Below are positions 8,528-17,806 of a stretch of DNA of 64,000 bases, one piece after another (within the stretch, counting starts at the first letter, position 1; the number at the start of each line of letters is the position of its first letter). The stretch is from an uncultured Bacilli bacterium. Its GTDB lineage: Bacteria > Bacillota_I > Bacilli_A > RFN20 > CAG-631. The stretch lies in the NCBI GenBank assembly GCA_934201705.1, contig CAKPXF010000007.1:1-64000 (forward strand), given 5' to 3'. The notes under the pieces were generated by a model that saw only the letters and a list, made by a program, of their open reading frames with translations, was not told where the DNA came from and searched no databases. The position numbers and the translations under genes were made by a program.

Positions 8528-10063
8528 ATGGAAAAGAAAAAGATTATAATTATTGGTGCTGGTATTGCCGGAATGAGTGCTGGAATATATGGCCTTGATA
8601 ATGATTATGATGTAACTATTTATGAAAAGAATAATATTGTTGGAGGTCAATGCACTGGCTGGGTAAGAGATAAGGTTTATATTGATGGCTGTGCACATTG
8701 GATTGTTGGAACAAATGTTGAATCTGATTTGTATCCTTTATGGAGACATGTTAATGCTTTTAATGAAAATACCTTAATTTATGAAACTGAATATTTTTCA
8801 AAATATGAAATAGATGGAAAAACTATTACTTTTTATGCTGACCTTGAAAAGCTTGAAGAGGAATTATTGAAAGTATCTATTGAAGATAAAAAGCTTATTC
8901 ATACATTTATTAAAGGAATAAAAGCTTATCAAAATGTTAAAATACCAGTTGATAAGCCGCTTGATTGTATGAATATTTTTGAACTAACTGAGTTTGGAAT
9001 TCATATGCTACCAATGCTTTATTACTATATAAAATGCCGTAAGACAAATATGAAGGACTTTATTAATAAAATTAAATCACCTACATTAAAGAAATTGTTT
9101 TTAAGAATTATTAATGAAAACTATAATATTCAAGCCTTAACCTATGTTATGCAAGCTTTATCTAAAAAAGATGCTGGAATGGTTGAAGGTGGCTCACTAA
9201 AGCTAGCTAATAATATGAAAAAGGAATTTATTAAAAAAGGTGGCAAAGTATTTACTAATAAGGAAGTTGATCATGTAATTATAGAAAATAATAAAGCTAT
9301 AGGTGTATGCTTTAAGGATAATAGCGTTGAATATGCTTCATATATTATTTCAACAACTGACGCTTATCATACAATGAATGATTTGCTTTTAAATAAATAT
9401 CATGATTCATTCTTTAAAGAAAAATTTACAAATAGGAAAAATAATCCTTTATCAACGAGTATTATGCTATCATATAAGGTAAGTAAAAATTTAACAGTTT
9501 ATCCAAAGATGCTAAATTTTGAAATTACTCCTTTTAAAATTAATAATTTAGTAATTGATAATATTCAAGTTAGAAATTATTTCTTTGATAAAACTATTAA
9601 TAAGGATGCTAATACTTTAATTGTTTTATTAAATACAACTGATGATATTTATGATTATTTGAAAAATATGGATAAAGCATCATATATTAAGGAAAAGGAA
9701 CGAATTGGACAAATTGTTAAAAAAGAAATAATAAAGCGTTTTGCTTTATATGATAATGAAATATCATTAATAGATGTAGCAACTCCATTAACCTATAATC
9801 GTTATACTAATGCTTATAGAGGCTCTTATATGTCCTTTATTACAACTAATAAATCAAAAGGCTTAATTAAGAAAAATGTCATTAAAGGTTTAAAAAATTT
9901 TGTCTTAGCTGGTCAATGGCTAATGCCACCAGGAGGGCTTCCAATTGCTTTATTTACTGGAAAGCATGCAATATATAGAATTACCAAATTAGATAAAAAG
10001 AAATTTATCAATTTAGATGCTAAATATAAGGTTAAGAATTTAGTAAGCATTAAAGCAAATTAA
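8528..10063 (+). CDS. FAD-dependent oxidoreductase, phytoene desaturase-like
   Basis: This 511-residue protein has an N-terminal FAD-binding Rossmann motif IIIIGAGIAGMSAG with an acidic end to the second strand (YEKNN). The next block, VGGQCTGWVRDKVYIDGCAHW, is typical of COG1233 (CrtI/retinol saturase-like) amine-oxidase-fold enzymes. The C-terminal FAD block is NFVLAGQWLMPPGGLPIALFTG. The substrate cannot be inferred; there are no carotenoid genes nearby. I chose ATG 8528 over an earlier TTG at 8507 because AAGGA/GGTGG sites lie just upstream of it. It is flanked by terminators on both sides, so it is a single-gene unit. Confidence 0.85.
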   Translation: MEKKKIIIIGAGIAGMSAGIYGLDNDYDVTIYEKNNIVGGQCTGWVRDKVYIDGCAHWIVGTNVESDLYPLWRHVNAFNENTLIYETEYFSKYEIDGKTITFYADLEKLEEELLKVSIEDKKLIHTFIKGIKAYQNVKIPVDKPLDCMNIFELTEFGIHMLPMLYYYIKCRKTNMKDFINKIKSPTLKKLFLRIINENYNIQALTYVMQALSKKDAGMVEGGSLKLANNMKKEFIKKGGKVFTNKEVDHVIIENNKAIGVCFKDNSVEYASYIISTTDAYHTMNDLLLNKYHDSFFKEKFTNRKNNPLSTSIMLSYKVSKNLTVYPKMLNFEITPFKINNLVIDNIQVRNYFFDKTINKDANTLIVLLNTTDDIYDYLKNMDKASYIKEKERIGQIVKKEIIKRFALYDNEISLIDVATPLTYNRYTNAYRGSYMSFITTNKSKGLIKKNVIKGLKNFVLAGQWLMPPGGLPIALFTGKHAIYRITKLDKKKFINLDAKYKVKNLVSIKAN

Positions 10064-10068
10064 GTAAA

Positions 10069-10105
10069 AATCACACTATTTTTAATTGAGATAGTGTGAT
10101 TCTTT
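10069..10105. terminator. bidirectional hairpin terminator
   Basis: AATCACACTAT (10069-10079) pairs perfectly with ATAGTGTGATT (10091-10101). T runs on both strands let it end the oxidoreductase gene on the plus strand and the toxin-antitoxin remnant on the minus strand. Confidence 0.8.
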
Positions 10106-10308
10106 TACTTATTCGTTATAATTGCTTTATGGCATTTTGACAATGATGTGCCTCCTTTGAAAATAAGTCCAGAGACTTCATCGTTAATACTTTTTAAAAT
10201 CATTGTAACATAATAATCTTTTTCAATAAGCGAAGGAGAAATATTTAAACTTCTACTAACTATCTGTATTACTTCAATAAAATTTTCTTTATTATTGTGT
10301 AATTTCAT
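10105..10308 (-). pseudogene. truncated AbiEii-type nucleotidyltransferase toxin
   Basis: Only 67 residues remain. LIEKDYYVTMILKSI and LIFKGGTSLSKCHKAI match the N-terminal start of AbiEii/type IV toxin nucleotidyltransferases, whose GGTSLSK block begins the catalytic core. The protein stops (IITNK) before the acidic metal-binding block, normally a few residues further on, and lacks the remaining 200 or so residues. It therefore cannot be active. Its start overlaps the end of the antitoxin gene by 17 bases, the usual coupled arrangement. The truncation point coincides with the terminator shared with the neighbouring gene, which suggests a deletion junction. Confidence 0.75.
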
Positions 10309-10915
10309 TTATAATCTTACTCCTTATTAAATTTTTTAAAGCTTTTGCAGGAAAATACATTGCAGTATTCATTAATTTTTCATATGTAACATTCTTTTCA
10401 TGTATAAAATCGACTATTCTTTTTTTTGCAAAAGCATCAATTTTTTCGCCACTTAAATCGTTAAATAGTTCCATAATCATATATGCACTTGCGTTGTCTT
10501 TATTAATTGTACAACGTGATTTGCGAAGTATAAAAATTCTACCATCCATTTTTACTTCTCTACGTTTCGATGATTCATTATTAGAAACTATTTCATAAAT
10601 ATTTGAAACTTGTGTTGTCAATGAAAACATATTTTGCAATTTTAATCCACTATAGACACCAAATATTTCATTATTCCATTTTAAATATCTGCGAGCAATA
10701 ACATCATCAGCAGTTATTGTAGAGGCTCCAATAAATGTTTTATGAGGAATATAGTATATTCCCTTTGCAAAGTTAACAATTTCTTTTTCGCTTTCGGCTT
10801 TTTGAATGAGTCTAAATATTTGTGGCCTTGAATAATTAGGAAAAAGTTTTATGATTTCTTCAGTGTATATTGGCTCATTCGTAGAAAAATTATTTTTTAC
10901 TATTTCAACAAACAT
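10292..10915 (-). CDS. AbiEi-like type IV antitoxin (DUF6088-type)
   Basis: The 207-residue protein starts with a winged-helix-like region (residues 10-60, EIIKLFPNYSRPQIFRLIQKA then FAKGIYYIP). The middle (ITADDVIARRYL, IFGVYSGLKLQNMFSL) and the C-terminal helices are typical of DUF6088/AbiEi transcriptional antitoxins. Such proteins repress their own promoter and counteract the AbiEii nucleotidyltransferase. An AGGAGG site precedes the ATG. Upstream lies an inverted repeat over the -10 box, consistent with autoregulation. The gene looks intact although the toxin is cut, so it may now act only as a regulator. Confidence 0.8.
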   Translation of the reverse strand: MFVEIVKNNFSTNEPIYTEEIIKLFPNYSRPQIFRLIQKAESEKEIVNFAKGIYYIPHKTFIGASTITADDVIARRYLKWNNEIFGVYSGLKLQNMFSLTTQVSNIYEIVSNNESSKRREVKMDGRIFILRKSRCTINKDNASAYMIMELFNDLSGEKIDAFAKKRIVDFIHEKNVTYEKLMNTAMYFPAKALKNLIRSKIINEITQ

Positions 10916-10944
10916 AGTATTACCTCCTTTTTAATTAATAGTAT

Positions 10945-10989
10945 GTATCATTTCACTTATATGATACTATGGTATACCAAAAAAGTCAA
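10945..10989 (-). promoter_or_regulatory. AbiE promoter with overlapping operator
   Basis: On the minus strand TTGACT (10989-10984), a 17-base spacer and TATCAT (10966-10961) form a good promoter. GTATCAT (10945-10951) and ATGATAC (10961-10967) are inverted arms that cover the -10 box, and another GTATCAT lies just beyond the -35 at about 10995. This is the expected binding-site pattern for the antitoxin. Confidence 0.6.
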
Positions 10990-11098
10990 TTATTGTATCA
11001 TTGACACTTTATAAACCTGTAGATAATATTGATAATTTGTACTTGCTTCAATTTGAGTAAAAATATAAGTTTATAAGGAAGTGTGAATTTTTAAATGA

Positions 11099-12442
11099 CT
11101 ACTTTTGTTCTAAGCATTTTAATGTTTCATTAACTAGTGTTTCAATATCTACTAGATTATATCCTTCAACTGATGTATATAGTTTGCTTTTAAATGATTC
11201 ATACCAATAAGAAGGTATCTTTTTAGCTCCTAAAAACATTCCTATAACACTACCAACTGTTGCTCCATTACAATCTGTATCAAAGCCACACATAATAGCA
11301 TAACCAATCGAAAGAGCAAAGTCATTTTTACCATATAATAAGCCATGAGCTACAATAGCAGCATTACTTAAAACATAACCCCACTCAAGTTCAATATTTT
11401 CATTGTATCTTTTTTGAATATTTTTTCTATTATCTTCTTCAGATACATTATTTTTATAATCATTAATAACTAGCATAATTTCTTCATGAAAACGACTATT
11501 ATAAGGAATTTGCTCTAAGGCCTTTAAAATAATAGTTTCCATATTATCATAACAAGGAGCAATAGCATTTAAAGAACTAACGAACATTTCACCATATATA
11601 CCATTTTTAGTGTGAGAAATACTAGCATCATTAAAAGCCATTTTAGCAGCTTCTTTTGGATTATTTATATTAATATAGCCATAAAAATCACCACGTATTT
11701 GAGCGCCAATATATTCTCTATATGGATTTTGATGTGTAGCTGTAAATGGTGGAAGTAATCCACTTGCTGCATTTCTAAAGGCGATTCTTTCAGCAGTACA
11801 TGTTGTAACCATAGGCAAAAATCTAAGCCATGTTTCTAAAACATTATAAGAGGTAAAATTTCTTCCCCAATATAAAACATTTCTTAGCGCTAAAACTGTA
11901 TATGTTGTATCATCATCATTAAAGGATGCATCTTTAAGGTTATCAATCCAAAAGCTATTAACATCAATCCATAAGGAGTCAATTAATTCTTTTGAAAAGT
12001 CTTTTTTACTAATATATCTATTTAGTGGATAATTATTAGTTTCTTTAAGCATTTTTATAATATTATGTGAGCGCCATCCTTCAAGTGGTTTACCTAGTAA
12101 GCAACCGGCTAATCTTCCAATCCAAGCACCTTTAATATGATTTTTTATGTCATCATTGCTTAATTCTTTTTTAATAAATGTTGAAGGCTTTAATTCTTGT
12201 ATGATTTCATCATATGTTGATGGCTCTGCATATTTAAAGTTTTCATCTTTTTTACAAGAATGAAGTTGTCTTTCTAAATCTTCACCTAATTGCTTAACAT
12301 CTATTTTTCCATAATTATTGCCTACATATTCACATAAAGGCTTTAAATCATCAACTATTAAGCCTTCTTTTTTACATTGTAAATATTCTATCATTATATA
12401 TTTTTCATAGTGCATCCAGCACCAATTTTTTAATTCACCCAT
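11099..12442 (-). CDS. ADP-ribosylglycohydrolase family protein
   Basis: The family removes ADP-ribose from proteins or small molecules using two Mg ions. Here GAWIGRLAGCLLGKPLEG (about residues 108-125) is the N-terminal core. FNDDDTTYTVLAL gives the first metal ligands, and GFDTDCNGATVGSVIG gives the C-terminal Asp pair. At 447 residues it is longer than a minimal 300-residue DraG domain because of about 100 N-terminal residues of unknown role. A GAGAC/AAAGGAG-like site precedes the ATG. It is the last gene on the strand after yhaM, with a short spacer holding a possible hairpin (ATGATGTAAAAAATACATCAT) just after yhaM. The target is unknown. Confidence 0.88.
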   Translation of the reverse strand: MGELKNWCWMHYEKYIMIEYLQCKKEGLIVDDLKPLCEYVGNNYGKIDVKQLGEDLERQLHSCKKDENFKYAEPSTYDEIIQELKPSTFIKKELSNDDIKNHIKGAWIGRLAGCLLGKPLEGWRSHNIIKMLKETNNYPLNRYISKKDFSKELIDSLWIDVNSFWIDNLKDASFNDDDTTYTVLALRNVLYWGRNFTSYNVLETWLRFLPMVTTCTAERIAFRNAASGLLPPFTATHQNPYREYIGAQIRGDFYGYININNPKEAAKMAFNDASISHTKNGIYGEMFVSSLNAIAPCYDNMETIILKALEQIPYNSRFHEEIMLVINDYKNNVSEEDNRKNIQKRYNENIELEWGYVLSNAAIVAHGLLYGKNDFALSIGYAIMCGFDTDCNGATVGSVIGMFLGAKKIPSYWYESFKSKLYTSVEGYNLVDIETLVNETLKCLEQK

Positions 12443-12487
12443 AAATTTGTCTCCTTTGTTAAAAAAAATGATGTAAAAAATACATCA

Positions 12488-13432
12488 TTAAAATTTAGAT
12501 TTACTATGCTTATAAAATGATCTTCCATCTAACCCCATAATACGAGTTGATGTTCCACCAATTTCAACATCCTTTAAAGCTTTATTTATCATAACAATTT
12601 TACTATCCATATTATCAATCAAAAACATAACTTCCGCTTCTAAAATTAAAGGTAAAACAGGAGAACCATATTCTAGCTTTCCATGATGTGATAAAACCAT
12701 GTGCTGCAATAAAGTAACAACCTCACCAGTAATATTATGCTTTTTAGCAGCCTCAACTATATCTGTTTGAATAATTGAAATATGGCCTAAAAGCTTTCCT
12801 TCAAGCGTATATTCTGTAGCTATAGGACCTGATAATTCAACAGTTTTCCCAAGATCATGTAATATAATACCACCATACAATAAATCACGGTTTATTGTAG
12901 GATATAAAGAAGATATTTGCTTTGCTAAATCAAGCATTGAAACCTCATGGTGTAATAAGCCTCCAGCATATTCATGATGGTTAGTTTTAGCTGCTGGATG
13001 AAGTAATAGTTTTTGATATTTATTATTTACTACCTCTTGAACTATAGTTTTAATTTCAACATCTTCAATACTATCTAAATATTCTAAAAATTTTTCTTCA
13101 AGTAATGCTCTATTAATTGGAGCTTGTTGAATTAATTCTTCTTCATTGTAATTAATAACAGGTTCAACATCAACGATTTTAAATTGTAATTGGCTATTAT
13201 TATAAATTAATGGATAGCCATCAACAGCTACAACCTTTTTAACAGCAAGTATTTGCTCATCGCTTGGAGAAACCTCCCATTTTTTAGCTTCAATTGTTCC
13301 TGTTGAATCTTGAAGGGTTAAAGAAAGATATTTACTACCCTTTGAGCTTTTTCCTTCACTACAAGCAATAACTATTGCTAAATTGATATGACATTCTCTA
13401 TCAATAAAATCTTTTAAATCACTAATCTTCAT
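12488..13432 (-). CDS. yhaM: 3'-5' exoribonuclease YhaM
   Basis: YhaM is a cytoplasmic exonuclease that trims RNA (and single-stranded DNA) from the 3' end. An N-terminal OB fold covers about residues 10-95 (GSKYLSLTLQDSTGTIEAKKW). The HD domain follows, with H(E)YAGGLLHHEVSM, the HD pair in GGIILHDLGKTVEL and LQHMVLSHHGKLEYGSP. The length of about 314 is standard. I prefer ATG 13432, eight bases from AAGAAGG, to the GTG three codons earlier. The start overlaps the end of recX by 11 bases, so translation is probably coupled. Confidence 0.93.
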   Translation of the reverse strand: MKISDLKDFIDRECHINLAIVIACSEGKSSKGSKYLSLTLQDSTGTIEAKKWEVSPSDEQILAVKKVVAVDGYPLIYNNSQLQFKIVDVEPVINYNEEELIQQAPINRALLEEKFLEYLDSIEDVEIKTIVQEVVNNKYQKLLLHPAAKTNHHEYAGGLLHHEVSMLDLAKQISSLYPTINRDLLYGGIILHDLGKTVELSGPIATEYTLEGKLLGHISIIQTDIVEAAKKHNITGEVVTLLQHMVLSHHGKLEYGSPVLPLILEAEVMFLIDNMDSKIVMINKALKDVEIGGTSTRIMGLDGRSFYKHSKSKF

Positions 13433-14177
13433 CAAATACACCTTCTTCTTTCAATGCTTTTTTAATTTCATTTACATTATACCCTTTAATTGCTAATTTT
13501 GAAATAACTTTATGACAATCATTATGATATTTCTTTAATACCTTTTCTAAATCCTTTTTTAAATTTATTTGTTCTTCATTAAATGTTACATTTTCAAGTG
13601 CATAATCAATAACAGAATGCGAAAAGCCCTTATTTAATAAATTTACTTTTATTTTATATTTTAGCATTTCATTAGAGTTAGTCTTACTTTTAATTAATGA
13701 ATTGGCATAAGAAAGGGCATATTCATAGTTTTCATTATATTCATTTAAGGCTTTTTCTATACTATTTCTACTAATTTTTTTGCTTGCTAAAAATGCTTCA
13801 AAGGCTTTAATTCCTTTATTTGCTTCAAAATGCTCCTTAAAGTGATTTATTAAATTTTCTTCCTTTAAATGGCCTTCATTTTTTAAAAAGCTAATAATAA
13901 TATCAATAGAGTCTGAATCAATTTCCTTTTTACTTAAATAGACTTTTAATTCATAAGTTGATATTTCGTTTAAAAATAGCTTATTATAGATTCTTTTTAA
14001 AGATTCATGAGCAAGTGAAAAGGCTTTAATTTCCTTTAAGGTATTATTATCTATTTCTTTATTATTATAAGGCAATAAGCATTCATAATAATAGCTATCA
14101 ATTGTATAACTTTTATTATTTATAGAGATTGTATAAAAGCTTTTATCTTTTTTTATGTTTGTTATTACATTCTTCAT
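13422..14177 (-). CDS. recX: RecX family regulator of RecA
   Basis: RecX binds RecA filaments and modulates recombination. The protein has 251 residues with the usual tandem three-helix repeats: YELKVYLSKKEIDSDSIDIIISFLKNEGHL, then MLKYKIKVNLLNKGFSHSVIDYALENV and VISKLAIKGYNVNEIKKAL. The N-terminal part (residues 1-60) is a small beta region usual in longer Gram-positive RecX. It overlaps yhaM by 11 bases at its end and the SGNH hydrolase gene by 35 bases at its start, making a three-gene overlapping unit. Confidence 0.88.
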   Translation of the reverse strand: MKNVITNIKKDKSFYTISINNKSYTIDSYYYECLLPYNNKEIDNNTLKEIKAFSLAHESLKRIYNKLFLNEISTYELKVYLSKKEIDSDSIDIIISFLKNEGHLKEENLINHFKEHFEANKGIKAFEAFLASKKISRNSIEKALNEYNENYEYALSYANSLIKSKTNSNEMLKYKIKVNLLNKGFSHSVIDYALENVTFNEEQINLKKDLEKVLKKYHNDCHKVISKLAIKGYNVNEIKKALKEEGVFDED

Positions 14178-15282
14178 TGATTTTAAATATATCCTTTAAT
14201 TCTTTATATAGATTATTAGCCATTCTATAAAAGCCTAAATCAGTAAGGTGTATGCCATCAACTGAGCATTCATAAATATCCTTATTTCCTAAAAGTGTAT
14301 TTCCATCTATAAAGTAAATATATTTATCTTTCCTTACCATTCTTCTTTCTCTAACTACATCTCTTTGGAATCGAAATAATTTATAGCGTTTAGCTGTTGC
14401 TTCATTATTTAATTCATCTACTGAAAAAGGAGTTTTACTAATAACAATAATTGGAGTTTTTTTATGCTTGCTTTTAAATGTATCAATAAAAGGCTCTAAA
14501 TTATTATACATATCACCGGTTGCACCACCATTAGCATCATAATCAAGAATTAGCATTTTAACATTACTAATTGTATTAATTATTTTAGCCATTTCATTTT
14601 CACCTAATCCTGAGCCTGAAAAGCCAAGATTAATAAATTCATATTTTAGCTTTCTACTTAAAATATTAGTATATGACATTCCAGGACGGCTAGCACATCC
14701 TCCTTGAGTAATAGATGTTCCATAAACAACAACTCGACCTTTATCTTTATATTTATTAGGGTAAATTATAGCATTTTTATTAATGCCAATTAAAATATAT
14801 TCGATTCCTTCATATAGAGGAAGATTAATAATTATATCCTTAATTTCTTCATCATCGCTTTCAAAAATAGTTGACTCAAATTCAATGTCTGGTACATTAA
14901 ATTTACTGCATGTATAAAATGTAAAGCCTTTTTGTCCTTTTAAACGATAATATAAATCAACACCCTGCTGGCCAGTTTTAGCCATATGGCACATTGTATA
15001 ATCACCTTTATTTTTCATTTTAACAACTATTTTTTTGGCATTTGTTTTAAAACGAATTTGACCACCAGAAGGTTGTGATGCTAGCCAATAAACAGCTTCA
15101 CTAACCTTGTCTTTACATTTTGTTGGTAATCTAAAATACTTATGCTCTTTTTCAAAAAAAGCAAGCCCTAAAACCTTAAAATTATTATCTTCCTTAGGAT
15201 TATAATAGATAATAGAACTATCATTTGTATTATTTGCCTTCATATACTTATCAACTTCTTCAATTTTTGTTATTTTAGCCAT
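14143..15282 (-). CDS. SGNH/GDSL-type hydrolase
   Basis: This 379-residue protein has an N-terminal jelly-roll-like domain (about 1-175), common in carbohydrate-active esterases. The SGNH domain follows: block I is VVVYGTSITQGGCA with Ser as nucleophile, block II is NLGFSGSGLGENEM with the oxyanion Gly, and block V is DGIHLTDLGFYRMAN with the Asp-His pair. The expected activity is ester hydrolysis or deacetylation, possibly of carbohydrate. No signal peptide is visible, so it is probably cytoplasmic. It is the first gene of the overlapping SGNH-recX-yhaM unit. Confidence 0.85.
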   Translation of the reverse strand: MAKITKIEEVDKYMKANNTNDSSIIYYNPKEDNNFKVLGLAFFEKEHKYFRLPTKCKDKVSEAVYWLASQPSGGQIRFKTNAKKIVVKMKNKGDYTMCHMAKTGQQGVDLYYRLKGQKGFTFYTCSKFNVPDIEFESTIFESDDEEIKDIIINLPLYEGIEYILIGINKNAIIYPNKYKDKGRVVVYGTSITQGGCASRPGMSYTNILSRKLKYEFINLGFSGSGLGENEMAKIINTISNVKMLILDYDANGGATGDMYNNLEPFIDTFKSKHKKTPIIVISKTPFSVDELNNEATAKRYKLFRFQRDVVRERRMVRKDKYIYFIDGNTLLGNKDIYECSVDGIHLTDLGFYRMANNLYKELKDIFKINEECNNKHKKR

Positions 15283-15390
15283 AGTTTAACCTCACTTCTT
15301 TTTATTATATTATACCATTTATGCATTAATTATTGTATAAGGCCCTTTAATTAATATATAATTTATGTGGGCTAAAAAGGTGTTGATAAA

Positions 15391-15957
15391 ATGAAAAAGC
15401 TATTAGAATTATTTGTTATTTTCTTTAAAATAGGACTATTTACAATTGGTGGAGGATATGCGATGATTCCACAAATTCAAGATGAAATTGTTAATAAGAA
15501 AAAATGGATTGAGGATGAAGAAATGCTACAAATCATTACTATTTCTGAAACGACTCCAGGGCCAATAGCTATTAATGTAGCAACCTATATTGGTTATAAG
15601 CAAAAAGGATTTTTAGGAAGCCTATTTTCAACACTAGGAGTAATTTTTCCATCATTAATTATAATAATAATAGTTTCTTATTTCTTTATGCAATTTATTG
15701 AAAATAAATATGTTGCTTATGCTTTTTATGGGATTAATTTAGCAGTTGCTATTTTAATAATAAAAGCTGGAATTAATTTATTAATAAAAATTGAAAGAAA
15801 GCCTCTTGTGATAATTGTTTTTATAATATCCAGTATTTTATTGATATTATTTGAATTATTTAATATTAATTTTTCATCAATTTATTTTATATTGATTGGT
15901 GGAATAGGTAATATGATTATTACATTAATAAATACTAAGAAGGTGAATGTACAATGA
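15391..15957 (+). CDS. chromate transporter family subunit 1
   Basis: This 188-residue membrane protein has the ChrA half-domain signature. FFKIGLFTIGGGYAMIPQIQDEIV and ISETTPGPIAINVATYIGYKQKGFLGS are the two diagnostic blocks, and there are about six transmembrane helices. Split ChrA proteins of this size act as pairs; the family exports chromate, but in many gut bacteria the real substrate is unknown. The stop overlaps the start of the next gene (ATGA), so both subunits are made together. Confidence 0.9.
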   Translation: MKKLLELFVIFFKIGLFTIGGGYAMIPQIQDEIVNKKKWIEDEEMLQIITISETTPGPIAINVATYIGYKQKGFLGSLFSTLGVIFPSLIIIIIVSYFFMQFIENKYVAYAFYGINLAVAILIIKAGINLLIKIERKPLVIIVFIISSILLILFELFNINFSSIYFILIGGIGNMIITLINTKKVNVQ

Positions 15958-16520
15958 TATATTTACGTTTATTTTTTGAATTCTTTAAAATTGGATTATT
16001 TACCTTTGGTGGAGGATACGCCATGATACCTTTAATTAAAGAGGTAGTAATTAATAATTCTTGGATGGATGAAGCCACATTTTATAGTTTTATTGGAGTA
16101 TGTGAATCAACGCCAGGGCCAATAGCTATTAATATGGCGACATTTGTTGGAATGTCATGTAAAGGCGTGCTAGGGGCAATTGTTGCAACATTAGGGGTTA
16201 CCTTACCTTCATTTATTATAATTATTTTAGTTGCCTCTATTTTAAAAAAACTTTTAGATAATAAATATGTTAATGCTTTTTTTAATGGTGTAAAGCCAAT
16301 TATAATTTCATTAATTTTAACAACAGGAATAATATTACTTTTTAAATCATTAGGATATGTTTCATTAAGTGAATTTAATTTTAATATTAAATCATTTATA
16401 ATCCTTATTATTTTACTTTTAATAATGCTTTTATATAAGCTTTGCTTTAAAAAGAATATAAATACAATATTATTTATATTAATATCAGCCGGAGTTGGAA
16501 TTTTAATAAATATTATTTAA
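15954..16520 (+). CDS. chromate transporter family subunit 2
   Basis: The second 188-residue ChrA half-domain is a paralogue of its neighbour. FFKIGLFTFGGGYAMIPLIKEVVI and CESTPGPIAINMATFVGMSCKGVLGA line up with the same blocks. The ATG overlaps the upstream stop by four bases. The pair forms a small operon that ends at a bidirectional hairpin. Confidence 0.9.
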   Translation: MIYLRLFFEFFKIGLFTFGGGYAMIPLIKEVVINNSWMDEATFYSFIGVCESTPGPIAINMATFVGMSCKGVLGAIVATLGVTLPSFIIIILVASILKKLLDNKYVNAFFNGVKPIIISLILTTGIILLFKSLGYVSLSEFNFNIKSFIILIILLLIMLLYKLCFKKNINTILFILISAGVGILINII

Positions 16521-16523
16521 AAA

Positions 16524-16549
16524 AAAGCAAATGCTTTACCACTTGCTTT
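16524..16549. terminator. bidirectional terminator
   Basis: AAAGCAA (16524-16530) pairs with TTGCTTT (16543-16549), with an A run on one side that gives eight or more T on the minus strand. It separates the convergent ChrA pair and DegV gene. Confidence 0.65.
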
Positions 16550-17417
16550 AATCTCTATTTTTAGCTTTATAAAAGATTGCTAATGTTCCAGGGCCTGAAT
16601 GAGTCCCAATAACTGGCTCAAGTAAATTAACAACAATATCCTTTACCTTCATTTTAGACTTAATAAGCCTAATTGCTAAATTAACATCATCAATACAATC
16701 ACCATGGACTATATAAATAGTTTGATCCTCACTATGATCAATCTTTTTAGCCATTCTTTCAACTAAACCCATAATTGATCTTTTTCTACCAATAGTTTTA
16801 GAATATGCTACTAGCCTTCCTTCATCATTTACTCTCATTAATGGTTTTATGTTTACAAGAGAAGCAATTAAATAAGCGGTTGCCTTTAAACGGCCACCCT
16901 TATATAAATATGATAAATCATCAACAGTAAAGGCGTGATCAATTTTTAGTTTTAAATCCTCACAAAATTTATAAACCTCATCAATTGATTTTCCCATTTC
17001 CTTTTGCTTTATAGCTTCCATTACTAATAAGCCTTCACCTAGTGCTGCTGATAAGGAGTCTACAACAATTACTCTTCTTCCTTCACTTTTATATTTTTCA
17101 TTTAATACTAAAGAGGCGTTATGTGCACAAAGGTACGTGCCACTTAAATTTGAAGAAAAACAAATATATAAAATATCATTTCCTTTTTTTAATTCTTCTT
17201 CAAAGGCTTCTTCAAATGTGTATTGATTTATACATGATGTTTTACTATCGACTTTTTTCCTTAGTTTTTCATAAAAGTCTTTTAATGATTGATGGTCGTA
17301 GCTTCTATACTCTTTTCCATCTAAATTATACGTTAATGCTAGAAACTTGATATTATGTTTTTCGATTAGCTCCATTGGTAAGCTACTTGATGAATCTGTA
17401 AAAATTACGTATGCCAT
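16548..17417 (-). CDS. DegV family fatty-acid-binding protein
   Basis: DegV proteins bind a fatty acid and, as FakB, present it to the kinase FakA for phosphorylation. The 289 residues are the usual length. The N-terminal VIFTDSSSSLPMELIEKHNI and the CFSSNLSGTYLCAHNA block carry the Ser/Thr lipid-head contacts. The C-terminal GTHSGPGTLAIFYKAKNR is the family end. A GGAGG site precedes the ATG. No FakA gene is visible in the window. It is a single gene, convergent with the transporter pair. Confidence 0.92.
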   Translation of the reverse strand: MAYVIFTDSSSSLPMELIEKHNIKFLALTYNLDGKEYRSYDHQSLKDFYEKLRKKVDSKTSCINQYTFEEAFEEELKKGNDILYICFSSNLSGTYLCAHNASLVLNEKYKSEGRRVIVVDSLSAALGEGLLVMEAIKQKEMGKSIDEVYKFCEDLKLKIDHAFTVDDLSYLYKGGRLKATAYLIASLVNIKPLMRVNDEGRLVAYSKTIGRKRSIMGLVERMAKKIDHSEDQTIYIVHGDCIDDVNLAIRLIKSKMKVKDIVVNLLEPVIGTHSGPGTLAIFYKAKNRD

Positions 17418-17704
17418 TTTAATACCTCCAAATACATTACTTATTATATGGATAATATAAGAAATTTAAAGGAACTAAATTAGTTAAGTACTCTATTATA
17501 TATATTTTTATTAGTAGAGTTCTTTTAAATAAGTCCACTGAGAGTAGAAAACAACTATTATATCGATATTTTTTGTGAAAAACAGCATGATTATTAGCTA
17601 GTAGAAATTCAAAAAAGGCTTTTTTTAAATTTATGATGATTAGCGAATTTAAAAGTTGATATTGTAAAAATCTTTGCTTTATAGATAACTAATATTATTT
17701 TCTT

Positions 17705-17738
17705 ATAAAAAAATTGAAGTGGGGTTGAAATCCCACTT
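17705..17738 (-). terminator. second minus-strand terminator after the tRNA cluster
   Basis: AAGTGGG (17717-17723) pairs with CCCACTT (17732-17738). On the minus strand the stem is followed by CAATTTTTTT, a typical U tail. Confidence 0.7.
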
Positions 17739-17763
17739 GGTGGAAAATATCAAAATAATGAGC

Positions 17764-17793
17764 AAAAAAAAAGAACATTTTAATCAATGCTCT
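17764..17793 (-). terminator. first minus-strand terminator after the tRNA cluster
   Basis: Read on the minus strand, AGAGCATT and AATGTTCT form an eight-pair stem with one G-U pair, followed by nine T. It lies 14 bases after tRNA-Leu(UAG). Confidence 0.7.
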
Positions 17794-17806
17794 ATTTTTA
17801 TTATAA

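Larger units (their letters stand above)
17418..17806. other. 389-base non-coding stretch before the tRNA cluster
   Basis: I see no gene here. It contains two minus-strand terminators for the tRNA genes, listed separately. It also has a weak plus-strand hairpin, ACTCTA/TAGAGT, at about 17490-17520 followed by TTCTTTT. The rest is AT-rich filler and the DegV upstream region. Confidence 0.5.
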
